Shown here: piece after piece, positions 24,064-37,916 of the stretch
Layout: the number at the start of each line of letters is the position of its first letter
How positions within the stretch are numbered: the first letter of the stretch is position 1
Assembly: GCF_026213295.1 (NCBI RefSeq)
Contig: NC_079427.1
Span: 30,773,184-30,837,183 of the forward strand
Length of the DNA stretch: 64,000 nt
Reading direction: 5' to 3'
DNA from: Gadus chalcogrammus
Lineage: Eukaryota; Chordata; Actinopteri; Gadiformes; Gadidae
Notes under the pieces: generated by a model
The model's database searches: none
Told to the model about the DNA's origin: nothing
What the model saw: only the letters and a program-made list of their open reading frames with translations
Made by a program: the position numbers and the translations under genes

Positions 24064-24438
24064 GTAAGAGATATGCCGTCGAGACACGGACATCCTGTGT
24101 GTTTACATATGAAGGAAACTCACAAGAGGGCTCTACACGCTAGGGCTGAACAATTTGGGGAAAATAATCGAATAGCTATTATTTTGACCAATATTGCGAT
24201 TTAATATGATATTTTTTTTTATTTATTAAGTTCCTTATGATCTGTATTATTTAAAAAAAAAAAACATCAACATATAGACTTCTATTTCCTTTAGGCCAGG
24301 CAGATGTGTTGAGATGAATTGATATTATAACATCTTTATTTAACTATTGAATTGTAAAATAAATATAAATCTTAATGGTCTCCAGTCTACGGAACGTGTA
24401 AAGGAACATGAAAAAAAAAAAAAAAGTAAACGTTTCTT

Positions 24439-24645
24439 GTGAGCACGAGAAAGTATGTCGCGCGCACGAGAAAGTATGTCGCGCGCACGAGAAAGTATGT
24501 CGCGCGCACGAGAAAGTATGTCGCGCGCACGAGAAAGTATGTCGCGCGCACGAGAAAGTATGTCGCGCGCACGAGAAAGTATGTCGCACGCACGAGAAAG
24601 TATCTTGTGCGCACGAGAAAGTATCTCGTGAGCACGGGGAAATAT
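24439..24645 (+). repeat. 21-bp minisatellite (cacgagaaagtatgtcgcgcg)
   Basis: About ten direct 21-bp units, the last three degenerate (tatcttgtgcg, tatctcgtgag). Located in the left subterminal region of the element 24140-27232. No spacers, so not CRISPR. Confidence 0.95.
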
Positions 24646-25522
24646 CGTGCGCATATGAAGGGTGTTGCCCCCGAGAGAGCATCGGCCCTGGAGGGAACGT
24701 ATATCACCTGTGCTCCTCGGTCTGGGAGCCGACAGCAGGAAAGATGTAACTAACCATCTCGTAGTTGGAGGCGGAGCGCAAGAGAGTATACGTGATCCAG
24801 TAATTGAGATAAAAATAAAGCACATTAATTTGAAGGATTTTAGCTTGTGTGTGATTTATCGCGGGCACGGGCACACACTAGCTAAAATCATTAAAATGAA
24901 TGTGCTATATTTTTATCTCGCACTATTGAAGCGCGTATACACTTTTGCCTCCAACTACGAGATTGGTTAGTGTGCCTTATAGGTAGGGTTGAGCACCGAA
25001 ACTCGGTTCCAGTAGGGAACCGGTTCCGATGTAAACGGTTGTAACGAGATCGAATAAGAACGCACATTTCGGTTCCTCATAACGGTGCCTGGCGTTTTTT
25101 AACGCCCCCTGCCCCGCCCCCATGGTGTTGCGGCGTCAACTTGCGTTAGTGCTGGGCGCTATACCGGTTCACACTGAATAACGGTGTGTATTTCCGTTAG
25201 GATATGATTTTTTTACATACCGCCATACCGGTGTATTTGATTACACGACGTTCGGAACGCAGCGCTGCGCGACACTGTTTCAGACGGTACCCTTTTCAAT
25301 GTTGCGCTAAACACGCATGGTACGACTACGACTTTCTTTATAGGTCCATGACTGCGAGGCGTGGTATTTCAGGCCAACTGGTAAAAGAGTGTGTCACGGC
25401 TTTCAAACATATAAACCATAAAGCCTATGGGCGCCTCGAGACTCGGAACGGACTTGTCAACGCGCTGCGGCATCGCTTACTTGATGTTGTTTTTATTGAA
25501 GATCGGCAGGTTGTAGTGAATG

Positions 25523-25560
<38 letters not shown>

Positions 25561-25782
25561 GCGAGCAAATGTAATTTTAAAGTAACAAACAAACAAACTC
25601 AAAGCCGATGCATGCATCCAAAACTTTCTGTTCAAAACCAAATATACAAATCAAAAACAGAGTCGTTATTCGCTTCAAATACCTTTTCTTTTCAAAACTT
25701 GGGAATTAATACAGCGCGGGTACCGAGCGGTTGAAAACAATGTTGGCGTCTCCTGTGGATGCCTTGCGCACCTGAGTTATAT

Positions 25783-26412
25783 TACCGTATTTTCCGGACT
25801 ATAAGTCGCGGTTTTTTTGTAGTTTGGCTTGCCCTGCGACTTATATTTCGAAGCGACTTATATGCCAAAATTGTGCGTACATAATCTTCGGCCGCAAGAT
25901 GGCACCGTCATTCATTAGGCCTACAACTGAACGCTGCAAGCCTACTGCACCACCGAACAAATTATATTCTCGTCGTCATCGTCCTCAATGTCCTCCGGTT
26001 CAACCAAAGCTACCCCAGCCTTAGCTGCAATGTTGTGCAACATAGCTGTCACACATATCACAGCGCATGACTTGGCCGGCGAAAACTGGAGCCCTCCGCT
26101 GGACTTGTGAGCGCAACTTCCACCTCCCGATCGTGCGCTCAGGTTTAGGACCGCGGCGCATACCCGTCCGGTGGAATCCCGGTGTCACTGAATTCGGTAT
26201 ACTCTCAGAACTACGAGTGGGACCGACACACCTATATTGCTATTGCAATTTTATTCAGTCTCTCCTGACTAAACGTTCTTGTTTAAATGTTTAAAAATAA
26301 ATGCGACTTATACACCGATGCGACGTATATATGTTTTTTTCCTCGTCATGGAGCATTTTTTGACTGATGCGACTAATACTCGGGAGCGACGTATAGTCCG
26401 GAAAATACGGTA
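25783..26412. mobile_element. Short inverted-repeat element (CCGTATTTTCCGGACTATA ends)
   Basis: Ends TACCGTATTTTCCGGACTAT and ATAGTCCGGAAAATACGGTA are perfect inverted repeats of 20 bp; several internal copies of gcgacttata follow. Target duplication is probably the terminal TA. No coding capacity for a transposase. Confidence 0.85.
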
Positions 26413-26540
26413 CTTAATATGACGTTGGCAGTAATGTTGCGCCATGATGCGTGCTTGCCTGCTTTCAGCGAGTAATCAATATTATTTGTAATTATTTTTT
26501 TAAAAGATATTTATCAGTAATATAATAATTGTTATTATAA

Positions 26541-26591
26541 ATTAAATTACTTATATTAATTATTATAAATAATTAATATAAGTAATTTAAT
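26541..26591. repeat. AT-rich perfect hairpin (23-bp arms, 5-nt loop)
   Basis: Left arm 26541-26563 and right arm 26569-26591 are exact reverse complements around tataa. Confidence 0.9.
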
Positions 26592-26961
26592 GCCAACCGT
26601 AAATCTTGCATATCCAGTAGGCTAGCGAACACCGTTGCCATTCAACTCAGTGTCCGCTGACTTTCTGCTTAATGTGAAACCCATAACAAGTCGTGCATGT
26701 ATGCAAGTGTGTGCGGTTTAGTTTTCGTACCGGTTCGAGAACCGTTTTAGCTGCGGAACCGTTAACCGGAATCGGATAAAACCCAAACGATACCCAACCC
26801 TACTTATAGGTCGGAATAAAGCGGCCACCGATTCTTGACAGGCTGGGTACTTTATTCCATGGGCGTAAGTTTGGTCTCAGCTTTGGTAGGGACATTTCAC
26901 AGAACAATCAATACTTTATTAAAATAAAATCGAGATTTACATGTGCACTTATTCACATTTA

Positions 26962-26966
<5 letters not shown>

Positions 26967-27030
<64 letters not shown>
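26967..27030 (+). repeat. (AC)n microsatellite
   Basis: About 64 bp of CA repeat inside the right part of the element 24140-27232. Confidence 0.97.
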
Positions 27031-27032
<2 letters not shown>

Positions 27033-27232
27033 CAGTGATATGCGTACGTTACTTTCTCGTGCTCACGAGAAACGTTTACTTTTTTTTCTTTTTTTTCATG
27101 CCCCTTTACGGGTTCCGTACCAGTCAGTAACGGTGACCTTTATTTTTTATTTATAACTCAGCCTTTGCGATTTGCATATCGCGTTCTATTTCATCGCAAT
27201 TTCGATTTGAATTTGATTAATCGTTCAGCCCT

Positions 27233-27511
27233 TCTACACACAGCAGTATGTAAACACAATGGCCTCACGCACCCACACGTGGATCTGGAAACACAGTACA
27301 ACTCTGTTGGTTAGCGGTGATCGGCTGAACGTTGGATATTAAAAAAGGATGAATCCTAAAACATTTGATAGAAAGGGAGGAGAGTCTTCATACTGACATC
27401 ATGTCCACTAGTCACAGCGGGTATCCGTGCAGCAACACCTGTCAGCTCTCCAGCCTGGGCACCCACCCCCTCTAGTGGCGGCTGCATGTCGGTAGAAGTT
27501 GTGCCCGGGAC
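27233..27511. other. Intron between element and duplicated block
   Basis: Unremarkable intronic sequence leading into the block shared with base 1. Confidence 0.6.
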
Positions 27512-28434
27512 AATAAACAAACTGGCTGACCCCTAGCAGCAGGCATGTGTGCTATGCGCTGGTTTTCTTTAGGTGTAGGCTTATCGCTCACAGATTGCCT
27601 TAGGACAGCCAATGTACCGCAGAGACCCCCGTCCGGCCGCGGGACCCGCTCTCTCGGTTGCTGGAATACATCTCATCCCGAGACGGGTTGATCCTATTTG
27701 TGTGTGGCTGGTTTCTTTCCACCAAAGGTATATTAATAAAATGCCATTATTGTAGCAGAACTATTGGACCACGATGGTCTAATGATCTGACATATGGGTT
27801 TGGTTTCCCTGCTTATCGTTGTGGTCCTAGTTAGACTGACCCTCATGGCGGTTTAGGAGCATGGCCCTGCGGTCTTCGGTGAGGGTTTCACTTCGCAATA
27901 ATACAACCACCTGATGCCGCCGATTAAATTCCATTCAAAACCTACTATCGTTGTGAGCGATATTGCCGATGCATTATTTATGTTTATTTTTAGTACCTTA
28001 TGGAAGTATGTTGTCTTTCCCTACGAGAGTATTGTACTTTGTTAATACATAATAATGAACTTTTATTTTTTTTATACATTGGTAGTCAAGGCGGGGCCCT
28101 ATTGTTGTTAAGGCGGACGCCTTAACCATACAGTGCTGTGGGAAACACTGATGTCATCTGATCACGGAAAGCTTATTTAGCTTCCTACCTCTGTCTAATA
28201 AACAGACAATTATGATGCCTCAATCATATCAAATGTGCTAGGCTAAAGGGAATGTAAAAAAACTCCTTTCTTGCTAGTTCAAGCATGTGGACAATGTTGA
28301 ATAAATTTCATCATTTCCAACTCGTCATAGCTGGGATGCACCGTTGGGGGTGGCCAGTACATCCTTGATGAATAGAGGGCGCAAATGTTGCTTAGTGGTG
28401 CGTTAATAGTCTGCTTTTTGTGTGGAGTTAGGGT

Positions 28435-28742
28435 TGTGGGTCTAGGGGTGTGGGGCTAGGAGCTTGTGTTGGGCTAGGAGCTTGTGTTGGGCTAGGAACT
28501 TGTGTTGGGCTAGGGGTGTGGGGCTAGGAGCTTGTGTTGGGCTAGGAGCTTGTGTTGGGCTAGGGGTGTGGGGCTAGGAACTTGTGTTGGGCTAGGGGTG
28601 TGGGGCTAGGAGCTTGTGAGTGGCTAGGAGTGTGTGGTTAGGAGCTTGCGTTGGGCTAGGGGTGCGGGTATAGGAGCTTGTGTTGGGATAAGGGTGATGG
28701 GAGGTAGGAGCTTGTGTTGGGCTAGGGGTGTCGGGCTAGGAT
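28435..28742 (+). repeat. Minisatellite, unit about 18 bp (copy 2)
   Basis: Same array as 924-1229, with the same order of variant units, which supports the two blocks being copies of one locus. Confidence 0.9.
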
Positions 28743-28961
28743 ATGTGTGCTTTTGTATGCTGCAAGTTATTAATAATAAACCAAAAATTTGCCCCGTTAT
28801 TCAAGTGGGTATATTCATGCTATTGAGAAAGATATTTACCGATAGTGGTTGTCATTTATTGGACAGTTGTCTATATATTCTATATAATAAACCATGAAAC
28901 AAGTTAAAAGTACACGGTATAGCCAGTGAAGCCTAAGCAGAATATAATGAATGGGCACCAG

Positions 28962-29787
28962 TAGGGGTGTAATTGATCACAAAACTCACGGTTCGGATCG
29001 TGTCACAGTTTTTGAGTCACGGGTCGGATAATTTTCGGATCAACAACAACCAACCAACAAATGTGACTTTAAAATCTTCAAATGTGTAAAGACAAAATAA
29101 AGTGAACAATTAGGTTATAATCCTGCTTCCTTTAAGCATAGTAAATATTTTAAAAAAATGCTTGCGTCCACATAAAATAAAACTTATTAAAAATCATTTA
29201 AAATTAATAAAGTGCAATCTGAGGCATTATTCCTTCGTCTTTTTAACATGGATAGTAAATAAAATTAAAAAAAAATTGTTCAGAGGAAGCACAGAGAACC
29301 AGGCGAAAAGATTACAACCAAACACAAACGGCCCATTTCCGGTTCCGGGTCCGGTTTCCGTTTGAATGGGATTTACGAAGCGCCAAATAAAACATGACAA
29401 ACTATTTCGCGAAGATACTTAATTAGGAACATCAACGAACACCACTAACCACTCGGTGAGTTGCACATTTCTGAAAACGAACGTTTCGGGTTGTTTTAAG
29501 TGCCGGTTTGTGAATGCCCAAAGCCAACCATTCTGAAGCAGGCAGGGGCGAATCGAAACCTGAGACGGGACCAATAGTCAACATATCGGTGTTTCCTCCT
29601 AGACAACCAGAAAGGGGGCTCAATGTGCTAAATACGGAATTGTCCTTTAAACATGCACTGATCACGTGAACGCACAACTTTTTTTCTTCTTTTTTTTTTA
29701 TCAGCCGATCCACGGATCACTTGCGTCCCGAACCGTGAGGGTTGATCCGTACGGATCACGGGTTACCCGTGAACTGTTGCACCACTA
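28962..29787. mobile_element. hAT-type non-autonomous element (copy 2)
   Basis: Same insertion as 1448-2271 with the same target duplication, present in the second copy of the block. Confidence 0.85.
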
Positions 29788-32700
29788 GGCACCAGACAGG
29801 TTTCAGAGCCCCATGGTCTGCTAGGTGCCGAGGTCACTTCGTCACACTTCTCTCCCCGTCTCAACCGACAAGAGAAGTCGGCTCATCAGTAGAGATCTTC
29901 CATTTATCATCTAGTTTGTCTGAAAAAGAAGATTTTTTTTCAGACAAATTAGGTAATTTGCATTTATCATTATAATAATTTATTTGTGCTCTTGCAATTT
30001 AGCGTTTTCCGACTTGGTTGTTCGAACGCACGCAGGTCAGCGTTTCCCACTCCCGACTTACCACTAAGACGAACGCAGCATGTGTTGATGTTCTCTGCCT
30101 GTATAGTGAATGAGCTCGCGTCAGGTGATGGTATCGGATCGGCGCATAGACGATAAAGGATAAGAGTCTTGTAAGAGTTGTGGGCATGCCCGCTGATACC
30201 CGATATCTTTAGGCAGTATAGGGGGCATTTCCAATACTGGTATCGGTGTCGGATCAACTTTTCTCATCAGATGGTCGGCTTCATAATAGGGGTGTACGGT
30301 ATAAACTGTATAGAAAGTACACCGGTGTGAATTTGCACTTCGGTATGGATTTTGACGTTACCGTGAGTCTGGTAGACAGTGTTCTGTGTAACGGGAAACA
30401 ATGTAAGTAACGCGTTAAAACAGAAACGTAACTACTTTTCATGTAATTAGTAAAGTTACGTGCAACTACTGAAAATATGGTAACTAAACGTAGTTCGTTT
30501 TTCAATTCGGCGCTATACGTTACTCTTCACAGGGAAAGATTTGACAGCGATACTGCCTTCTCAGTCAGTATGCTATTGCACGCAGGCGCGCAGCAAGTGT
30601 GCCTTCGTGCTTACGCAATAGCATACTAATGCTATTGGGAAGTAATAGTAGTGAAATCACTTCACAATAGCAATAGCTATTGTGAAGTGACTTCGCAATA
30701 GCTATTGTGAAGTGACTTCACAATAGTAGTGCTCGTGAAGTCCCTTCACAAGCCCTCATTCCACACCGTACGAGACAGACGCAGGTAGCATGACGTGCTG
30801 TCTCTGCAGCTCTTCCACAGTTATCGCTTCCCCAGGCATTTTCCAAAGCCAGTCGTAAACGCTGTCACTTAGTATAACGCCACGATGTGATGCTAATTTC
30901 ATATACAACTTGGCAACAATTATAAAACTCATACCCAACAACGGTACTAAAAAGATAGCACAAAGTTGCCGTGGGTCGTAACATCATAATATATATCGCG
31001 GTTTCAGTCATTTCACAAACCGTAGGAAAGTAAAAAGGAAAATGGGTGAGTTCAATGGAAAAGCCCTGGGTTTAGACATGGTTCTAATGCAGGCCTCCAC
31101 ACCATGCTGACAGCTTCTTCTGGGGTCCATTCTGCTGTTCTCTATCCTCTGTATAAGATCACCAGGCCGCCCATAGCATGTAAACCTCAGCCTAGCGTGG
31201 AAACATTCCCCGTTTGAACAGCAGATTGCTCAGAGCACAGGGAATCAATCCCACTCACAAACACTGAGCCCTCCCTGTGCAAAACTGCACATCGGGTCAT
31301 CTTTGACCCCTGAGATTCCAACATGCGTGTCGCCGGTCTTCTGCCGCCTGGAGGGGCCTCGGTGGGGAGGAGGGGGGCCCCGTCATCTCATGCAGTTGGA
31401 TGATTTACCTAACGCCCCCTTCACCACCTCCTTCTCTTCCTCCTGCCCCTCTTGAATTAGGTTGTCTGTAACTCCATCAGCAGGGTAGGATCACAGCCGT
31501 TCATACGGCTCAGAGCCTCGCCGGGCCCCACCGAATCCCTGCTACACAGGAGGGAGGGGGGAGGGAACAGGGGCGGTCTGAAGGGCAGAGCAGGGGGGAG
31601 GTGCTTGGAAGAGGAGGACCTATGTGGAGACACGCTGGCCAAGGGGAACAGTGACAGGGCCAGTCTTTCTCAGGGGCACCTGTGGGGGAAAACAGGAAAA
31701 GGGCGGAAAAATAGCAACAAAAAAATAAGCGAAGGAGGGCTCTGGAGAGGATCCTATACCGCTCTGTTCGTCTGGCCTGGTTTGCCTTCTCCACACACTC
31801 CCCACATACAACGTTCTGCATGGGGAACCGCACGTCCCGCGAGCAGGAGGACTCCCAGGGTACGTGGTTCGCCTGCAATTTCTGACCCTCACAATCTTAG
31901 CCACATCCCCTCCCTGTGACTGCTATCTTGACTCCTTTCTCACCATGGCCTTTCTCTTGTAAATATCGAATCTATTCATACACCCAGAGCGTTATCCATG
32001 GAAGGTATTTTCATTGCTGTTTCCAGTCTGCTTTCCTCCTTTCTCTCAATCTCCCCGTTTCTCTCGGTCCATTCCCCTGCTGTCTCCCAGTGGCTGTGGG
32101 TTTTGACTATATTTAGGTGTGTGTGGCTCCCAGTCAACAATGCCGACGGGCTAATGTGACTGAAACGCACTTGGGGAGGGAGCGAGAGCTGGAGAAGGGG
32201 CACAGACGAGAGCTATCAAAGGGTCTGGGCGGGGGGAAAATAAACTACCTTTTTATAGTGCTTTCTTTGTACTTTGAAAGGGAAATCAAGGGGGATGTAA
32301 GATAGGTTGGCTGTGCAGGCCGGGGCATTTTGTGGACTGAGGCTGGCTAATGCTGGAGGTGCTTGTTGACAATATCGATTGCTGGAACATATTCGGTCTT
32401 TGAACTTGGGGTACTTTGTGTATATCTTTTTTTTGTATCTTGGTATCTTCAGAGGTCTAGTGGCTCTTGGACTGACGGCTTTTTTTGGAGTTGGATGGTC
32501 ATGGTCATAAGGCTCTGTGTTTCACACAGAGCAGTATTGGGGGTGGGGGGTTAACTGGTCGACCGTACCAAAAGTCCTTGAACTGATCAACATCTCCATA
32601 AGAATGTCTCTGTTGTCAACAGACAAATGTACACCTATCAGGGAGGGTTTCCTAACTCTCCTGCAAGTGAGGAACATTCGTTATGACTCTCTTTGGGACA

Positions 32701-32978
32701 ATCTTCACACGAAGCCACACTGTGTAGAGCATGGCCCTCGCTGTTCACCCTAACATAGAGCGCTGTCACTCTAGAGTGACATGTTCACTCTAGAGCACCC
32801 ATGGCTCGCTGTTACACACGTGTCAAACATCACTGATGGATGTCCATAGTGTGTAAACCCGGTGTGGGTGCGTGTCTGTGTGCTAGTGCCTAACTAAATC
32901 TACTTCCAATGTCAAGCCAGCATGCTCCTGTCAAAGTGAGGCCAATGGTCTGGTTGACACCGTCTGTTTGGTCCACAG
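29788..32978. other. Intron 5' of the in-order polyQ exon
   Basis: Counterpart of 2272-5460: interspersed repeats, the palindromic array at about 30568-30751 and the candidate alternative exon at 31820-31859; no other feature recognised. Confidence 0.6.
31820..31859 (+). CDS. Candidate alternative first coding exon MGNRTSREQEDSQ (in-order copy)
   Basis: Lies 1.1 kb upstream of the in-order polyQ exon. Spliced to it, the reading would be MGNRTSREQEDSQ-AGAYYPAQ. The open frame upstream of the ATG in copy 1 is broken in copy 2 by a small indel, while the ATG-to-donor stretch is intact in both; this fits a coding start here but is weak evidence. The exon is CpG-rich compared with its surroundings. 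I do not recognise this N-terminus in known eIF4G1 isoforms. Confidence 0.35.
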
Positions 32979-33334
32979 CGGGGGCCTACTACCCGGCCCA
33001 GTTTGCGTCCCCTGTGCAGGCGGCGCCGGTCATCATGAGCCCCGCCCCACAGCAGCAGCAGCAGCAGCAACAGCAGCAACAGCAGCAACAACAACAACAG
33101 CAGCATCAACAGCAGCAACAACAGCAACAACATCAACAACAACAGCAGCAACAACAGCAACAACAACAGCAACAACAGCAACAACATCAACAACAACAGC
33201 AACAAGCACATCAGCAGCAGCAGCAACAGCAGCAACAGCAGCAGCAGCAGCAGCAGCAGCTGCAGCAGCAGCAGCAGCAGCCGACTCCACCTCCACCTTC
33301 CCAGCACATCGCCACCAAGCGAGAACGCAAACAG
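32979..33334 (+). CDS. eif4g1: eif4g1 polyglutamine exon (in-order copy)
   Basis: A 356-nt exon, phase 1 in and phase 0 out, acceptor ggtccacag, donor gtaaag. It starts AGAYYPAQFASPVQAAPVIM, carries a 77-codon tract of mixed CAG/CAA (71 Q, 4 H, 1 A, 1 L) and ends PTPPPPSQHIATKRERKQ. KRERK is the start of the PABP-binding segment completed in the next exon. The human counterpart has only a short Q/P stretch here, so the tract is a lineage expansion. This copy lies between the exons at 23967 and 37231 as in all eIF4G1 proteins. Confidence 0.93.
33050..33280 (+). repeat. Polyglutamine (CAG/CAA)77 tract
   Basis: Coding repeat with 71 Q, 4 H, 1 A and 1 L codons. CAG and CAA are intermixed in the middle; the last third is purer CAG. 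The out-of-order copy is at 5532-5762 and is the same length. Confidence 0.97.
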
Positions 33335-35913
<2,579 letters not shown>

Positions 35914-35914
35914 T

Positions 35915-35922
35915 TATAAAAG
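35915..35922 (+). promoter_or_regulatory. Candidate intragenic TATA box (TATAAAAG)
   Basis: A perfect TATAAAAG directly after a 185-bp CT run and a CG-rich 9-mer. Thirty bases on would be a start near 35945; a strong donor (ttac|gtgagtaag) is at 36617 and the next exon acceptor is at 37231. A transcript from here could begin translation at ATG 37282 ([10 protein letters not shown]), giving an isoform without the polyQ and most of the PABP-binding segment. Human eIF4G1 is known to use alternative promoters; this particular one is inference. Confidence 0.4.
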
Positions 35923-35944
35923 GGAGCAGAGAGGGGGGAAAAAG

Positions 35945-36616
35945 CGTGCGGCATGACGGTGCCCGGAGAGGAGGAGGGGGGTGGAATGATCGAGGGGAGT
36001 TTCTTCTGTGCGCCAGAGCTCATTCGATAAAGTTGGAGCCTTTTTTCTTTTTTTCACTGAACAACCCCCGTCTCCCCCTCCCTCTCGCTACACAGGCTCC
36101 CTCTGCCTGCCTGTTAGCCTCAGTGGGCGGGGCTGCACATTCCAGTACCGTAGCTTTACAAGGCCAGTCGCTTTGTCGCTACCCCTCCCCACCTCCCGTC
36201 CTCACTATCAGGCCCGCTCTGCACATGAGCATGTGTGTGGAAGAGGGAGATAGACGCTAGCTGTAGCCTGGTGTTGAACGAGGCCCGGGCCCTGCCCTTC
36301 TGTTGTCCGGTCGCACAATCTCTCTGGCCCTGGGCTAGTGTGTGTACGTATGAATCCGCGTGTGTTGGACTTTTCTTTCACTTTGGGCAAGCGCCCGGCC
36401 TTTTGGGATCAGAGTCCACCCAGACCAACCTGGAGAGGCCTCTGGCAGCCAGCAGCACAACTCCAGCCCCAGGATGAGACAGGCCCGCTAGGTTTTCTGG
36501 AGCTCAGAGGGGCTCTGGACGTGGCCATGTAAAGCCCCATCAGAAGCAGGGGAGTACCAGGGAAAAGATTCCGGTTCTTACCAGTTAGCCACAGCTCTTG
36601 CTCCTGCCGTGGTTAC
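35945..36616 (+). other. Candidate alternative 5' non-coding exon
   Basis: The interval between the predicted start after the TATA box and the gtgagt donor at 36617. Several short upstream open frames, no recognisable protein. Proposed only from the promoter and donor signals. Confidence 0.25.
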
Positions 36617-37230
36617 GTGAGTAAGAAGAGTGAGAGAGGGCGAGAGAGAGAAAGATTGTGAAATGAAATGTGTGCTTGCAACTGGTTGGAGGAGGAAAAG
36701 CTCTTGATAGGTTTTTCTTCTTGCCTAGTTTGAGTCTTGTGTTTTGCATGGGAGCTTACGGCTGTCACAACGTTTGCTCACCAAATTGGTGATTATGTGA
36801 GGCAGGCATTTTTGGTCTCTCGCTCTCGCTGTGCTGGAATTTATTTCTGCATCAAAGGTTGAATAAGCCAAGCTGTACGCCCGTCAAACAACTTGGATCC
36901 AGCCTGCTCTACGTTTTCACTGAGTTTCAGAAGATTCGTTTATTAAGCATGTGGATAGCCTGTCGGCTAATGATTGGGTTCTGCCGTGATTTGTCGTGCT
37001 TGTTTGTGAGAATCGTGTCTTCTTTGGCGGAGGGGCAGGACAGATACACGCTGAGATAGACGTAACATTCTTATAGGACCGCAAATAATCAGAAACAGCC
37101 CTCCTCTCTCCTGGCCCCATTCTCTTTCTTTGTGATTATCGGTGAGCGAAAGGATGAGTCTAGCCATCATAACTACTTTTGCAATCTTTTTTTTTTAATT
37201 AATGAGTGTGTGTGTGTGTTCGCTCCATAG
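36617..37230. other. Intron upstream of the PABP-binding exon
   Basis: No feature apart from a short GT run just before the acceptor at 37230. Confidence 0.6.
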
Positions 37231-37323
37231 ATCAGAATACGGGACCCTAACCAGGGGGGCCGTGACATCACGGAGGAGATCATGTCAGGGGGTCGCAGTG
37301 GTTCCACGCCAACCCCACCACAG
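37231..37323 (+). CDS. eif4g1: eif4g1 exon, PABP-binding segment
   Basis: A 93-nt exon in phase 0/0, acceptor cgctccatag, donor gtcagc. It encodes [18 protein letters not shown] then [13 protein letters not shown], nearly identical to the human poly(A)-binding-protein contact region. The ATG at 37282 ([10 protein letters not shown]) corresponds to the start of the shortest human isoform, so this exon may be the first coding exon of a short form made from a promoter in the preceding intron. Confidence 0.96.
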
Positions 37324-37434
37324 GTCAGCCCGTGTCCACACACACACCAACCCACACACGCACATCTCCTCCCTGGAGTGAAGTCTCATAGTGTGCGTTT
37401 GTTTGTGTGTGTGTGTTTGTTCTGTTTCCATTAG

Positions 37435-37522
37435 TCGATACTATCTGGATCCGAGAGTCCAGCTGTGCCACAGGCCAACGGTGAGAGTGTAACAGCTGCC
37501 ACTCAAACACTGGTCAGACCAG
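37435..37522 (+). CDS. eif4g1: eif4g1 exon (SILSGSESPAVPQANGES...VRP)
   Basis: An 88-nt exon, phase 0 in and phase 1 out, acceptor ttccattag, donor gtaagg. The residues QANGESVTAATQTLVRP align with human QANGETPQVAVIVRP. Joins to the long proline-rich exon as P-DDRGKP. Confidence 0.92.
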
Positions 37523-37916
37523 GTAAGGGTCCAAGGGTCCTGCTTCTTACCCACACACCCCACGCCACCTCGTAACTAAGCGTTCTCCTTATAGGTAGAT
37601 ATTGTGATATGTTAGACTTTTGACAGGCAACTCTTAAGAGTACACCATAGTCTCAAATGTGTTTATAAGTGGCCACATCTAGTGTAGCCCTTAGATTTTC
37701 GGATGAAAAGGGCACTATGAATAAATGGTATTATTTATTATTATAATGTAGTGTGTTAATAGCCTTTGAAAGTGATTGTCATCCATCAGAGGTTGATAGA
37801 ATTATGGTAGACTGAAGCACAGCCCCAAGACCTTTCCCCTGTTTCCTAGGGGTCAAAGGTCACTTTGCACTGAGTGTTCTTTCCTTTGTCTCACCGCCCT
37901 CCATCCCCTTGTCTAG
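37523..37916. other. Intron before the long proline-rich exon
   Basis: No feature recognised besides the splice sites. Confidence 0.7.

Larger units (their letters stand above)
24984..26802. mobile_element. Nested hAT-type element, TSD CTTATAGG
   Basis: Left end TAGGGTTGAGCACCGAAACT, right end CGATACCCAACCCTA, with perfect 8-bp target duplications CTTATAGG at 24976-24983 and 26803-26810. The body contains a GT run (25527-25558), the element at 25783-26412 and an AT-rich hairpin. Confidence 0.92.
24140..27232. mobile_element. hAT-type element with long inverted ends, holding nested insertions
   Basis: Starts CTAGGGCTGAACAATTTGGG and ends GATTAATCGTTCAGCCCT, flanked by TCTACACG (24132-24139) and TCTACACA (27233-27240), a 7/8 target duplication. 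Subterminal inverted similarity includes gtaaacgtttcttgtgagcac at the left and its inverse at 27050-27080. Inside are a 21-bp minisatellite, a second hAT (24984-26802) and a third element. Confidence 0.75.

Noticed and set aside
24439..24645. Direct 21-bp repeats resembling a CRISPR array
   Set aside because: Units are contiguous without unique spacers, lie inside a transposon, and the genome is animal; it is a minisatellite.
25204..25734. 176-codon + strand open frame
   Set aside because: Lies within the nested hAT element, runs into a GT microsatellite and shows no transposase motif.
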